The notes under the pieces: generated by a model | What the model was told of the DNA's origin: nothing | What the model saw: only the letters and a program-made list of their open reading frames with translations | Database searches by the model: none | Part shown: piece after piece, positions 35,300 to 47,395 of the stretch | Layout: each line of letters starts with the position of its first letter | Numbering within the stretch: position 1 is the stretch's first letter | Source of the DNA: Brachypodium distachyon | Taxonomy: Eukaryota; Streptophyta; Magnoliopsida; Poales; Poaceae | Reading direction: 5' to 3' | Length of the DNA stretch: 64,000 nt | Assembly (NCBI RefSeq): GCF_000005505.3 | Contig: NC_016131.3 | Span: forward strand, 28,697,001-28,761,000 | Position numbers and translations under genes: made by a program

Positions 35300-37645
35300 A
35301 TGGGCAAATCCGGCGCGAGGAAGAAGAAGCCCTCCCATTCCGCCGCCGCCACCACTACCGCCGCCGCCAATTCGCCTCCATCCGCACCCGAGCAAAAGGC
35401 TGCGCCGCCCGCGGCCCCCGTAGCGAACGGGGCGGCGCAGCACGCGGCGGTGGACCCCGCCGTGCTCCTGCGGCGCGCGCACGAGCTCAAGTCGGAGGGC
35501 AACAACCTGTTCCAGGCGCGCGACTACGCCGGCGCGCTGCGGCAGTACGAGCTCGCGCTCCGCCTCGCCCCGCGCGGCCACCCCGACCGCGCCGTCTTCC
35601 ACAGCAACCGCGCCGCCTGCCTCCTCCAGCTCCGCCCCGTCGACCACAACGCCGTGGCCGAGGAGTGCTCCCTCGCGCTCCAGGCCGAGCCGCGCTTCCC
35701 GCGGGCACTCCTCCGCCGCGCGCGCGCGCTCGAGGCGCTCGGCCGCCACGAGCTCGCGCTCGCCGACACCCTCGCGCTCCTCGCCCTGGACCCCGACCAT
35801 CGCGACGCCGTCGACCTCGCCCACCGCCTCCGGTCACGTATCCCCTCTTCCTCCTCCACCTCAGCCTCCACCCACGAACCCACCAGCCGCCCTTCCCCTG
35901 CCGCCCTTGGTGCCTCCGCCGTTGTAGCCGGCCTCGGGCCTTCCCTCCCTGCCCGCCCCTTCCCGAAGAAACAATCACCTTCGTCGCCTCCTCCTCCTCC
36001 TCCTCCTCTGCAGCAACCAGGACCGGCGATGTCTAAATTTAATCCGTCACCAGTGCCCAAGTTGGTACCTTTCTCCAACTCCCCGCCATCTTCTGCCAAG
36101 GCTTCGATAGCTGATACTTCGCAGAAGACTGTGCCAGCACTGTCAGTGCCCTCATCCAAACCAGTGTCAGGGACGGTGCTGATTGACAGGAAGGTTGTCA
36201 CGAGATGGAGGCCTCTCAAGCTGGTGTATGGCCATGATATTAGGCTTGGGCAGATGCCTGAAAAATGCAGTTTCCAGACGCTTCGGGAAGTTGTGGCGAA
36301 GCGGTTCCCATCATCCAAGGCGGTGCTGATGAAGTATAAGGACGCCGATGGTGATCTAGTTACCATCACTTGCACAACTGAGCTCCGATTGGCTGAGGCT
36401 TGTAGTGATGGCAACAATGTAATGGAAGGTGAGAATAACTTTCGTATGCTGAGGCTGCACATTGTTGAAGTAAGCCCAGAGCAAGAGCCTCCGCTGCCAA
36501 TAGAAGAGCTGAAGCTGGAGGAGGATGAGGAGTTGTTAGTCACCGGTGAGGATAGCCCTTCACATATTTCTGCAGAAGTAACTAGTGCCGAGGTTACAAA
36601 GCCAGATTTGGAGCATGGAGTTGCTGAACAGAGTACTCTGACAGGGAAGAAAGATTGTGGCCATGCTGAGTGCAAGGAAGCTGAAATTGACGATTGGTTG
36701 CTTCAGTTTGCAGAGTTGTTCCGAAACCAGGTCGGTATTGATGCAGATGCACATCTAGACCTTCATGAACTGGGGATGGAGTTGTGTTCTGAGGCACTCG
36801 AGGAAACAGTGACAAGTGAGGAGGCCCAATCCATTTTTGAGATGGCTGCGGCAAAATTCCAGGAGGTTGCCGCTTTGGCGTTATTTAACTGGGGAAATGT
36901 GCACATGTGTGCTGCAAGGAAGCGCATCCCTCTTGATGAATCTTCGCCAAAGGAAATCATGTCTGCTCAGCTCCGCACAGCTTATGATTGGGTGCGAGAG
37001 CGGTATGCTCTTGCAGGCCACAAATATGAGGAGGCCTTGAAAATCAAGCAAGATTTCTATGAAGGGCTTCTTGCTTTAGGTCAGCAACACTTTGAGACAG
37101 CAAAGCTTCATTGGTCATTTGCATTGGCAGATAAGGTTGACCTGTCTACCTGGGATTCTTCAGAAACATTCAAGCTTTTCAATAGTGCTGAGGAGAAGAT
37201 GAGGGCTGCAACAGAGATGTGGGAGAAAGTGGAAGAAAAGAGAATGTTAGAGTTAAAAACACCTGGCGCGAGTGAGATGGATGAGATATTGAAGAAAAGA
37301 AGAAAGCAACACAGTACAGATGGTCAAGGGGAGTTGACACCGGAGGAGGCAGCTGAGCAGGCAGCGGTAATGAGGCAACAGATTCACCTGTTTTGGGGCA
37401 ATATGCTTTTTGAGCGCTCTCAAGTGGAGTTCAAGCTCACTGTTGGTGATTGGAAGAGCAATCTTGATGCTTCTGTTGAAAGGTTTAAGTTGGCTGGAGC
37501 TTCAGAATCAGATATCTCAACTGTGCTGAAGAACCATTTTTCCAATGCAGTGTCTGCATGCGAAGAGAAGAAAAACGTGCCTCCAGGCACAGAAAGTTCC
37601 CAAACAAGTGATAACGTTGATGACGAGTCTGTGGTTGAGAGCTAA
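35300..37645 (+). CDS. TPR and PB1 domain protein (PHOX / CLMP1 / HSP-interacting-like)
   Basis: A single intronless frame of 781 residues. I choose the ATG at 35300 (MGKSGARKKK) and not the in-frame ATG at 35168, because the 44 codons between are Pro/Thr/Arg-rich 5'-leader-like sequence and homologues start with MGK-type basic residues. Domains: an N-terminal TPR block (about 54-180: LKSEGNNLFQARDYAGAL, FHSNRAACLLQL, ALLRRARALEALGRHELA), a Ser/Pro-rich linker (190-290), a PB1 domain (about 305-392) with the basic patch RPLKLVYGHDIR and the acidic OPCA motif YKDADGDLVTI, and a C-terminal TPR-like helical region (about 430-750). This is the plant PHOX/CLMP1 family, cytosolic proteins whose TPR is thought to bind HSP90/HSP70. 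CLMP1 acts in chloroplast positioning. The first third is very GC-rich, the rest is not, a usual grass gradient. Confidence 0.93.
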   Translation: MGKSGARKKKPSHSAAATTTAAANSPPSAPEQKAAPPAAPVANGAAQHAAVDPAVLLRRAHELKSEGNNLFQARDYAGALRQYELALRLAPRGHPDRAVFHSNRAACLLQLRPVDHNAVAEECSLALQAEPRFPRALLRRARALEALGRHELALADTLALLALDPDHRDAVDLAHRLRSRIPSSSSTSASTHEPTSRPSPAALGASAVVAGLGPSLPARPFPKKQSPSSPPPPPPPLQQPGPAMSKFNPSPVPKLVPFSNSPPSSAKASIADTSQKTVPALSVPSSKPVSGTVLIDRKVVTRWRPLKLVYGHDIRLGQMPEKCSFQTLREVVAKRFPSSKAVLMKYKDADGDLVTITCTTELRLAEACSDGNNVMEGENNFRMLRLHIVEVSPEQEPPLPIEELKLEEDEELLVTGEDSPSHISAEVTSAEVTKPDLEHGVAEQSTLTGKKDCGHAECKEAEIDDWLLQFAELFRNQVGIDADAHLDLHELGMELCSEALEETVTSEEAQSIFEMAAAKFQEVAALALFNWGNVHMCAARKRIPLDESSPKEIMSAQLRTAYDWVRERYALAGHKYEEALKIKQDFYEGLLALGQQHFETAKLHWSFALADKVDLSTWDSSETFKLFNSAEEKMRAATEMWEKVEEKRMLELKTPGASEMDEILKKRRKQHSTDGQGELTPEEAAEQAAVMRQQIHLFWGNMLFERSQVEFKLTVGDWKSNLDASVERFKLAGASESDISTVLKNHFSNAVSACEEKKNVPPGTESSQTSDNVDDESVVES

Positions 37646-39787
37646 GTTCTTATTGTTTTAAGCTAGATGAAATCAATGATTATCATATTCGATTGCTTGA
37701 TAGGCCTTATTTGCTGTTGATAACATTGTGTTGTATCATGGATCCCAAATTTAGAGATTGTAGCAAACTGAAATTTTGATTCACATAACTGGCTTGGACT
37801 TCACATGATCCATACATCTGGATAATTTATTAGACATGTCCCTTTTTTGCTTGATAAATTGAAGGTATATGGTATTACGAGTTAGATTTTAAAGTAGTTA
37901 ATCACCGACATGATCTCTGTCTAAATGATGTTCTCTACTTTGATGTTTTGTTTTATTTTTCATCAGATTAATTGATCATGTGTGTTTGAGTTCCTGCTAT
38001 TATTCCTTTACAAGGAAAAAGCTTTATTTATTACCTTTTGGCTTCTGTATTGAAAGGATGCATCCTGCCAGTTATGAGATTTTAAAATAATCAATTGTTT
38101 CACAAAGTCATTGACACAGAATATGACATATGTGATTGACTTTTAGTTTCTGTCAAGTGAGTATTTGACTCCAGAGCAAGAGAAAAAAAAAGAGCACTTC
38201 AATTTTGTTCAAATCTGCAGTGGAGATATAACATAAAAGTATTTTCCGATCACTAACTGCATGCCTGCCAATTCAGGCTTTCCTATTTCGGACTAGATTC
38301 TTGTTTGAATTGTGACAACCAAGCTGCAACATTTCTTAACTTTTGCTTAAATTAAACCTACCATCTGAGGACCAATGTTCTTTGTACAAGAATGTTTCAA
38401 TTATATGTTCTGAAATATGCAAGATGTATGTCTTCTGTTTCTGATCTTTTTTTTTGCCTACAATCCTTGCAGCCTTCATTTATAAGGATCTATTAGCAGG
38501 CACTTAGCTTCCCTGAACATTGTGTTCATCACGAATTTAGTTCACCCTTTCAGACAGCCTGCAGATTTTTTTTTCTTGAGATAACAAGATGCTGTTTTGA
38601 TGTCGTCAATTGGATTCGGAAAAAAGTATGCCCTTTTCTTCATATTATTTTAAAACCAGTGCACATTTTGCGTACATGAATGATGATTTCTTTATCATTA
38701 AAGAAAATAAATTCAATAAACATGGTGAAGAAATCTGATCATATAGTGACCTCTCTGATTCATGCTCATATAAGGTGCTTTTGTTAGACTATAGTAAACC
38801 TGATCATGTACTGTTATAGCTTATTCATGCTCATAATTAATTACAGGTTAAGAAGTTCTGCTGCAGCTGCAAGACAGTAGTTTTTTACCCTAGCATGTGC
38901 TAACTAATTCATGTTTTGTTATATTAATATCAGAATCCAATTATTGTGCTGGCAAATGAATAGCTATGGATTAGTTATTCAACAAAAGAGCTTTCTTACT
39001 CCAGTTTGGCTTCATACCACAGCAATGTCCCTGTTTTGCTTCCTTGAGAGTATTCCAGCTATATGTAATAGCACTATAATTTTCAGCACCTCATAACGTA
39101 CGCCCTAAGCTTTGTCAATCGCCACTAATATTTTACTTTGCAGTTTTCTGGAATGAGTTCTGTTGTCTCTTAGAATGATAGAAACAGAGAGTAGTTTGGT
39201 TAAAAAAAAGAAAAGAAACAGAGGGTAGTTGAAGTAGAAGTGAAGCGTAGAACTACCAATTAGCATCGTACTGACTGAAATTCTTGGCCTCTTAGTTGTC
39301 TTGTAATTGGGCTAGGAGAATATCTTGTGATCTTTTCTACATGGGAGGGTGTGTGTTGGAGCATCCCAGTTGTATGGCAATAGGACCGTAAGCGTTTGTT
39401 TGGTGACGGCTTAACAAAACTACATTTATTCACTGCCCAGCAAATTAATGGTTCTATCCTTTTGGTTGTTGACTAACATCTCTTGATGAGATGCAGCGCT
39501 GTAGGCATTTTTGGGTTTGGATCTTTCATTTGTTGAAGCGTTGACACGCGGTCTGTAGACAATATAGAAGCTTTGAAGATTGGTGACTTCCTGCTCGCCT
39601 CTCGATACCCGATAGCAACAGAAGGGCTTGATGGCTTGCTGTTTTTGGTAGCTTGGTCCATCTCGAAAGAGCATAACAATTGAATCTTCAACAACAAGGC
39701 CACACCTCTCCTGTCCATGGTTGAATTTAAAGTTGGCTGCAAGCAATGGTGCTTTGCCGGTGCCAGGACCTGCATGCCCTTAAGGCA
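37646..39787. other. 3' flank of the TPR-PB1 gene, no gene recognised
   Basis: Begins with the likely 3' UTR of the TPR-PB1 gene. AT-rich with no convincing coding or transposon termini. Confidence 0.45.
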
Positions 39788-40141
39788 ATCTTCCGGAACA
39801 CGCATTGCTCGTGCATGATTACTGGAGTAGTTGATTGACAAAGAGCCATTGCCTTAGGCTGCTGTTGGTTGTATCTTATTTTGTTTTTTTGTTGCCTTTG
39901 TATTGAACTCCTTTTCTCTTCTAATGAAATACGCACAGCCCTCCTGCAAGGTTCGATTTTCGTTTTGTGGCCAAGAATATAGGTTGTTGTTTTGGGATGA
40001 GTTGTTGGACTGCTTCCTTCTCATCCAAGCATGCATTATTAATGGGCTCGCAATGCGTTTTTGTTATAAATTCATATCTTCCGGAACACGCATTGCTCGT
40101 GCATGATTACTGGAGTAGTTGATTGACAAAGAGCCATTGCC
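39788..40141. repeat. 66-bp direct repeat flanking a 223-bp spacer
   Basis: 39788-39853 and 40077-40141 share ATCTTCCGGAACACGCATTG, CTCGTGCATGATTACTGGAG, TAGTTGATTGACAAAGAGCC and ATTGCC with almost no differences. The spacer has no recognised coding. Either a segmental duplication or the long target repeats of a lost or unrecognised insertion. Confidence 0.85.
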
Positions 40142-43030
40142 GTATTGTATACTCCTTTCCTCCCTCTCTGTGGTCCTCTTAATTTTTCTCTGAATGTAGT
40201 AAGATGCCAATGATTTAACTCATCTGGTTGCAATGTTACTTGTTTTGACCTGTGCAGGTTGTGTAATGAAATCATAACAACTGCTGGGAGTATACAACTC
40301 TAGCATTTTGCTGCATACCAAAGGCAAGTGAATCTATTTGCAATATGTTAGCCTGGTGTGCTTTGGCTTTATCTTGTCAGTTGTCCAAGGGCACTTGAAG
40401 GTTGGCAAGCCTGTGTTGTCATGCTTTTTAGCGGGCTGCTGTGGGGATTCATCAGAAGATGTATCATTATAGGAGAATGTAGTCCTTTGATTGGTTGTGG
40501 ACACTTCCAGTGATCTTAAGAACCAATAGCCAGCTGAAAACAGCATCATGGGTCTATAGCAACAAACTTCTGTCAGTTAGGTGCTCGAACAATGCCAGTT
40601 TCTTGCGGTGTTTTCTTGTAGCCTGCAATGTTCAGACTTCAGAGGGGCTAAGATTCTTCTCCACTGAAATATTGGGAGCTTCACTTTTGAAGGTAATGAT
40701 AGTACTGCATCAGACTTCGAAGGGGCAAAGTCTTATCAAGGACTGTCTTTCACACTTGCATTTAGTCCTGATCATCTCTCCAGTGAACTTCCTTCGCATC
40801 TTTCATTTTGCAGTTTTGGATATAAATAAATCACATGAATCTTTTACTCTTTTTTGTATCTTTGTGTTCCATACCTGCCACCATTCTGATTAATAAATGA
40901 TATGAAATATTGGGAATGTTAAAACCTTAAAATGAGCCAAAGATTTGCCATGTCTAGCCTCACAAAATCGCAACTTTGTTTCATGGAGCAGAGTGGCAGG
41001 TCTATTTTTTATTGTGTAGCCAATTGCAAGTTTGAGCACACTGCATGTGGAGGTGCTGAGAAAACAGCTATGGTTTTGAGGGTACGAGTAGGAAAAGTAA
41101 AAGTTGGCCCTGACTTGGTTGTACCAGCTTGTTTTTGTTATTTCTTGCGGCTGTCTCAGTGCATTTCACTGTCTGTGTCTGTCTCAGCACCTCCATACTC
41201 ACTGTCTGTTATGATTTGATACCTTTATGTTCCAGATTGCAGTTCATGATCTTTTGCTTTGATGGCTAAGCTAACGTAAATAAATAAAAGTTTTGCTGCA
41301 CGTGTGATATATTTATTTACCTTCTCCACGATATTGTTTGGCTCCTTCTTAAAGCTTTTCAGGGTAGAAATAGAAATACTTAACATGCCACTGAATGATG
41401 ACAACCCCTAATTTCATATTTATTATAGAATTATTTTTTACCAGAAAATGGAATTAAACTTGTGTCAGTATTTTCCTTTCGTGGATCTACTCGAATCAAT
41501 GCATATGTTTGCCCTTATTGGACGTGCTGACGTGCTGTACTTGTTCTCCTTGGTCAGGGTTCCTGGATTCTGCAACATTTGTGTTCTTACAAGTGCTTTT
41601 CTGTTCTGGCGTTATGCGGTGCAGATGTCATGTGCTTCTTTCTTTTCGTCATCTCTAGTGGTTTCTCTTCACTAGATTCGACTGATAACTTCGCACCAGT
41701 GGCAAAGATGTCACTGTTGCCGAGTCGTCTGATCACCTTGATTACCGGAATACTCACACTAAGTTGTCGATAAAGCATAACAAAAACATTACCTGAATAA
41801 CGCAAAGCAATCTGAGGTTTCCAGAGTATGCACCTTTCTCATATGAAGGCACAAGTCAGATTTATTTGCATTTTAGCATTCTTTGCATGATTTTGTTTTG
41901 TTTATGCACTTATATGGCATGTCTGTTTGCACACACATGACAGTTTCAATGAACTTGACGAAGGTTAGAAAAGATAATTTCAGTTTATCAGCACCATGTA
42001 TCAGAAGTGCAACAGGGACATGCAAATAAAGTCAGAACCTTGGACATAATTAGTTTCGTTGTAACTAGCTAGGAAAGGCACTCCTGCCATGGAACTTAAA
42101 TAGCATAGATCCTACAATGTTGGTTATGCTACCCATCATGTGCTTAGTGAGTTGAGTAACTCCTGCCAGCTTAAATATTTCAATAACATCAAAAGAACTC
42201 CCATAACGTTAGCTTCAGGCTGCTGCTTTGATAATGAACCAGTAGCATCAGACTGAACAACTTTTGCATGTAAACCTTGTTCTGCCAATGGCAAGATGAA
42301 CCTGCCGCCTGATTTGCTACCTCAGTTTACAAAATATGCTGCTTTAATATTTAATTTAATGAACATAGCATTTGTCATTTCTAAATGTTTCCTTGAAAGC
42401 ATAGCAATGGCAGACCATGTATGAAGCCGTAACAGGAGAATAGGGGGTTGGGTATTCTTTATTTATTGTTGATTAGCAAAACATAACTATCTCAGAAATT
42501 TGGGATGGTGCATAACTTAGACGTACTTTCTCTAGGACTTCTACTATTTCCGTCATGCAGCAATGGTGGCAGTACGGAAGTAAAGGAACTTGTTCATCTA
42601 CTTTACTGCATCTAATGTTTGGTTAATCTTAGAGGGTTTACCCTTTTTTGTTCCTGTGGTTTTGGAAATTTATTTAGAGGGATCACCCCCTGTTTTGGTC
42701 ACGACATAATGACACATACTACTCCCTCCGTTCCTAAATACTTTTGCACTAAAACCACGACAAGTAGAGTAGTAATTTTAGTAATTTGTATGAAGTTGAT
42801 AGATAACTTGATGGAATTATGTTGATACTGAATTAATTGGTGCCGGCTGTTTTGCAAAAAAAAGTCTCTGTAAATTTTCAGTCCACGTTCTATTGGAACT
42901 TTTGTGAAAAAAAACCCTATTTTTTCAAATCAACGTGCAATTCACGTTTAATTGAAGATGTGGACTGCAGGTTTTATTTCGGAAATTTAAAGAGATTTTT
43001 TACAAAACAGCCGGCGCCTGTGTTATCATG
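40142..43030. other. Intergenic, no gene recognised
   Basis: No domain-bearing frame. A truncated Stowaway-like end (CTCCCTCCGTTCCTAAATAC) begins near 42721, and a foldback-like pair around GCCGGCTGTTTTGC (42843) and GCAAAACAGCCGGCGCC-like sequence (43000-43017) is present. Confidence 0.45.
42842..43017. mobile_element. Small inverted-repeat (MITE-like) element
   Basis: GCCGGCTGTTTTGCAAAAAA at about 42842 is inverted at the right as TTTTTTACAAAACAGCCGGC (ending 43015). The arms extend imperfectly through GTCTCTGTAAATTTTC and GGAAATTTAAAGAGA and through CAGTCCACGTTC and GATGTGGACTGC. No coding. It lies just upstream of PHAS-like locus A. Confidence 0.65.
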
Positions 43031-43348
43031 ATCGTCCCCAGCGAGTACGGAGTAGTAATCAGATTGACCGACCGACAAGAAATCTCGTGCATTGAAAGCG
43101 ATGACGATATTCAGATAAAATCAAATCATGCCTGTGTTATCATGGAGTATACTCATATGTACACATGCTCGGTCCATTACTCTGCTTCGCGGCAGGTACT
43201 AAATGGTTTGCTTACATTCAGCTAGCACGATTACCACTTCTCGCTCCTCCTCTGACTCACAGCCAGTTACATGTGTTCTCTAGCTCGCTGACCGGCTCAA
43301 ATTTCCTAAGGACGGAGATGCTAGATCGATGGCAGGCATGAAGGTATG

Positions 43349-43370
43349 TAGGTATGGGAGGTATCGGAAA
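43349..43370 (+). promoter_or_regulatory. miR2118-like target site A
   Basis: The 22-mer begins TAGGTATGGGAGG and ends TATCGGAAA. By hand it matches the reverse complement of a miR2118 variant at 20 of 22 positions. Predicted slicing is between 43360 and 43361, which would set the phase register. Confidence 0.7.
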
Positions 43371-44336
43371 ATGTTGGGTGCTGATTACAGATCTTCCTCG
43401 AGAAGAAGAGATACACGAAGTGCCTTTATTAGAAGAACAAGGATTTCTCCCCGGCCCCCCCTTTATTAAGCTGAAACCGGCAAAATAAGCGAAGTGCCCT
43501 TGAGGTAGAGAAGGCACCGGAGAAGCTTGAAACATGAGAGAGATGAGGTGTCTGGCATTAAATCACGGCAGCGGGGCAGCAGGAGGTAGGACAGTCCATC
43601 GCAGCGCCGTCTAGGGATGGTGGTGGGAACAACCTGCAAACACTCGAGCGACGAAGATGACGCGGTAGGCGATAGAGGCTTGTCGGTGATGAGGCCGGCG
43701 CGGGCGCTTCTAAATCTAATCCACTTTCATGTCGCGCCCTCGCACATCCGTTTGTGAATGCTTGAGGCTCCAATGGTGCACCGTGATCTCGAGTGGATCG
43801 TATCGAACGAATGCAGTGATTAATTAAGGGGACAATTTCTTCGATACGATCAAGTTGTGCGTGTATGTTTAATTCTCATCAGTTTTACGATCCAACTCTG
43901 AATGGGATAAGAACTCTTTTCTATTTGTTATCAGGAAATTGATATTTAAAAACTATACTTAATTATTACTTAAGCATGGTTTGAACCCCACAGATACAAC
44001 CCCGGTCAGCAGCAACTTTAGGTTTATTTGTAGATTTAGATGGACATGATGGGGTCATCCTCGCCTGGTTCGAGAATGGAGTGGTTAGTCTCAATGTCTT
44101 TGGTGGTTTTAGGAGACCTACCACCAGTGGTGGAGCTGCTGTAGAGCCATTCATCACATCTACCATTGATGTCATAACCATTGCTGGCGGTGAAATAAAT
44201 GATGAACTGATTTGCATAATTCAAAGAGGAGGCTATAATCTGTTTGTGGTTTGTCTTGGGGCTGTATGCTGGGCGATCTGGAAGACCGGTAATTATGTTT
44301 GCTTTGAGAAAAAGATAATTCATCACCCAGAGTCAG

Positions 44337-44545
44337 TAGTGTTCTTGCTTTGCTCATGTAGTACTTAGAGAGCTTATGGAGGGATGTGGTCAAGATGATG
44401 CCGAGGGAGGAGCTCCTGGGCTGATGTGGGCAACGACAAAACCAAGCTACGAAGATTCAGAAATGCGCATCCGCAGGCGGGGAGAAATGATCTGCAGCTA
44501 GCTTTGCTTTAATTCAGGTGTAGTCCTGGAAAGTGTAATGTACTA
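44337..44545 (+). repeat. Shared tail repeat, copy 1
   Basis: AGTGTTCTTGCTT, TTAGAGAGCTTATGGAGGGA, TGTGGTCAAGATGATGCCGA, GCTCCTGGGCTGATGTGGGC and CAGGTGTAGTCCTG recur at 51587-51775. Copy 1 has an extra TGCTCATGTAGTAC. Either the 3' part of a PHAS-like transcript family or an unrecognised element. Confidence 0.75.
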
Positions 44546-45551
44546 TGGGTGCCTGTGTTGGATTGTGTTGTGTTGTACCAGACACCAGACAATGTTGTTT
44601 CCGTTATGCTGCTATCAAGAGTGAGAAACACCACGGGAAGTTCTTGGCATAGACTTAAATTATGGCAAATCTGAGATGTACTAGTAAATTATATATGGAG
44701 CATGTTTCTAGCTAAGCTTGGGCTTCGGATGGTCTGATTCGTTTAATTATTAACAAAACCTTGTTGAATAGTATGTCTAACTCGGTGTGATTTAACTAGT
44801 TGTTCTACACAGATATTTGCTTCCTCCGATTCATAACAAGTGTCTCATATTTAGTATAAGATCGAAGTAGGCAAAAAACTGATATGGGTGTCTTATTAGA
44901 ATGGAAAGAGAGAGGAGTTGTACTCTTAGGGAAGATGAGGCTCTTAGCGTGGAATACAATTAAAGTTATGTTTTCCCTTTGAAAAACCTATGACAAAGGA
45001 TACTACAACCTATTAATTGGACAAGTTGTATCTAAACACATATTTAACACTTAAGACACAACCTTCTTAAGATAAGACACATTTGAGTGACCTTGATCAG
45101 TCACACCGATCAGCACCGAGAACAACACGGAGATACATACTATTTCATGCGTTCGTAAATATAACATGTTATAGCTTTGTTAATTAGACAATTCATCATG
45201 AGGAGATAAAATTGGGTCACTGTGAAGGAAATGTCTTTGCTCTTTCTCCATGTTAATTAATGTAGGCGACCCAATTAGGCATGTGAGGTGAATGAGTGCA
45301 ACAAAAGTGCATTTCTCCATCATAAAGGCCAACAAATCTCCCATTCATTTAGACAAAGCAACAAGCTTGTTGCCGACGCCCACATCATATAAAAAAGATG
45401 CATTCATTGTCGAGCGCGCGTGATTTATGGCTGCCCAAGTATTCTTCTGCTTCCATTCAGTTCGACCGGTGCAAAGAACCTCCCCATCATCTTATAACAC
45501 AACGAAGCCCTTGATCCATCGCTTTAATTTGTTCTGCCATGTATAGGTTGG

Positions 45552-45560
45552 TATATATAA
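45552..45560 (+). promoter_or_regulatory. TATA box of locus B
   Basis: TATATATAA followed by CGCC, in the shared promoter context of loci B, D, F, G and I. It lies 119 bp before target site B. Confidence 0.65.
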
Positions 45561-45581
45561 CGCCTGTGGCCATGCTGGATT

Positions 45582-45960
45582 GGCAGGCCAAGAGATGGGC
45601 AGGGCAGCATAGCTGCAAATGCAAACTAAGGCCGGACGAGAGCAATACAAAGTGTACGTAGTTGTAGGCATGAGAGTGGGAGGCACCGGTAAAATGTTGG
45701 CCACACTTGGTACATGTCTAACCTGACATATCGGAGAGTGTAGCTAGGTTGAATGAAAGCCCCCAAGCAATACTTGTGCTTCCAGTATCTTGGACGCAAA
45801 TCTTTTCTCATGTTAGATGAAATGTTGGACTGCATGGTCAGTATAGCTTGTTAACCTTCACTCTTCAACTTGGTTAGGATCTCTACTGGGCATAGTTCAA
45901 CTAAATATGTGTAATCTACAGTTGTTTGATTTGTCTTTTCCATGATGCTGAATGGAGAAT
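45582..45960 (+). ncRNA. Putative 21-PHAS locus B (subfamily 2)
   Basis: The order is TATA box (45552), a leader with CATGCTGGATTGGCAGGCCA and ATGCAAACTAAGG, then the miR2118-like site (45671-45692) running into AAAATGTTGGCC. The same order and spacing recur at D, F, G and I. No coding frame. The start is placed about 30 bp after TATA; the right end is not defined by sequence. Confidence 0.5.
45671..45692 (+). promoter_or_regulatory. miR2118-like target site B (diverged)
   Basis: It begins TGAGAGTGGGAGGC and ends ACCGGTAA: about 16 of 22 positions match the miR2118 complement, including all of GGGAGG. An extra T before AAAATGTTGG distinguishes it from site A. Predicted cut 45682/45683. Confidence 0.45.
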
Positions 45961-46775
45961 TTATTTTCCCCTGTATATTTCTCAGCCATTTGGCTAGTAC
46001 AACAGAGATTCAGATCAAGCCATCAAGTTTCTTTGAACATGTGCATCAAAACAAGTAAGGATCAAGCTCTCTGATGTAGAAGCATATTATGTAGCTAGTG
46101 GAGTATCAACGAGTACATCACCGGTGTTGTCCCTGCGATGAACACACATGACAAATTACCGCCAAAAAAAACCAGACCGATCCATGCGTGCGTATCAATT
46201 GATGCAATATCGTCATGCAGTTCCAAGAAGACGAACTACATGATCTCTGTCTCTTATAATATATGAAATTATGACTAGAACTAGTGCAATCCTTTGTGAT
46301 ACATAGACACTCTTATCTCAAGCGAGTAGTAATCAAATTGACCGACCGACAAGAAATCTCGTGCATTGAAGGCGTTGGCGATATTCTCATATTCAGATCA
46401 AATTGAATCATGCCTTTTCTTATCATGGAGTATAATTATATACACACAGACACTACATATCAACATATGTATACTAGCAGCTCCGTGGTTATGCAACGAC
46501 ACTAGAGTACTGGCTAGACACATGCTCAGTCCATTACTCTGCTTCACGGCAGGTACTAAATAACTGCAACACGCCTCACATATATCTCGTTCGCTTCCAT
46601 TCAACTAGCATCATTACCAACTTCATCCCTGGCCCTTTCAAGAAAAAACTTCATCCTTGGCTCCTCCTCCTCCTCTGACTCACATCCAATTACATGTGCT
46701 CACTAGCTAGCTAGCTGTCCGGCTCAAATTTCGAAGGACGGAGAGATGTTAGATCGATGGCATGCATGTAGTAGC

Positions 46776-46797
46776 TAGGTACGGGAGGTATCGGAAA
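46776..46797 (+). promoter_or_regulatory. miR2118-like target site C
   Basis: It begins TAGGTACGGGAGG and ends TATCGGAAA, followed by ATGTTGGG. About 19 of 22 positions match the miR2118 complement. Predicted cut 46787/46788. Confidence 0.65.
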
Positions 46798-47395
46798 ATG
46801 TTGGGCACTGATTACAGATCTATCCGGAGAAGAAGAGATAATCGAAGTGTCTTTATTAGAAGAAGAAGGATTTCTCCCCGGCTCCATCTTTATTAAGCTG
46901 AAACCAGCCAAATAAGTGCGGTTTCTTGATGTAGAAAAGGTACAGGAGAAGCTTGAAACATGAGAGAGAAGAGGTGTCCGTCAATGAGTTACGGCCGTGG
47001 TGCCTTAGAAGCCAGGGCAGTCTGCCACAGCTCCGTCGAGGGCTGGTGGTGGGAACAGCCGGGAAACGATGGATCGAGGAAGATAACGTAGTAGGCGACA
47101 GAGGCTTATCGGTGATGATGCGCTTGTAAATCAAATCCTTCTTTATGTCACACGCTCACACATCCTATGCATCCATGCATCCATGCTAGTCGCTCCAGTG
47201 GTGCACCATAATCTCCATTGGACCATATCAAAGGGATGCAGTAATTAAGGGAACAATTTTCTTCTTCTGAAGAAGAGCTTCATGTGGATCATTCTCTTCA
47301 GTTTTCTGATCCAGCTCTGAATTGGATAAGTACTACGTTGTATTCGTTCTCAAGAAATTGGTCTTGAAAAATGAAAAACTATACTCAATTAAGTA

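Larger units (their letters stand above)
43230..44545 (+). ncRNA. Putative 21-PHAS locus A (subfamily 1)
   Basis: A non-coding unit containing the best miR2118-like target site in the window (43349-43370), followed directly by ATGTTGGG. The upstream region shares with loci C, E and H the blocks TCCATTACTCTGCTTC, GGCAGGTACTAAAT, CCAGTTACATGTG and GGAGATG-TAGATCGAT. About 150 nt downstream comes a block shared with C, E and H (GCTTGAAACATGAGAGAGA, then a CAATAAATCAC-like phrase). The 3' part carries a tail (44340-44530) also found at 51590-51775. In rice, maize and Brachypodium, 21-PHAS RNAs are cut by miR2118 and diced into 21-nt phasiRNAs in anthers. Transcription and phasing are inferred; the right boundary is approximate. 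Confidence 0.6.

Noticed and set aside
35207..36675. Long minus-strand frames opposite the TPR-PB1 gene
   Set aside because: They mirror GC-rich codons of the real plus-strand gene and contain no domain of their own.
44036..44368. Short frames on both strands in the tail of locus A
   Set aside because: Neither is preserved in the paralogous locus C, where the segment is partly inverted.
45330..45355. AATCTCCCATTCATTTAG as a mature miR2118
   Set aside because: It resembles the 3' half of miR2118 but the 5' half does not match and no folding partner lies within a plausible precursor distance.
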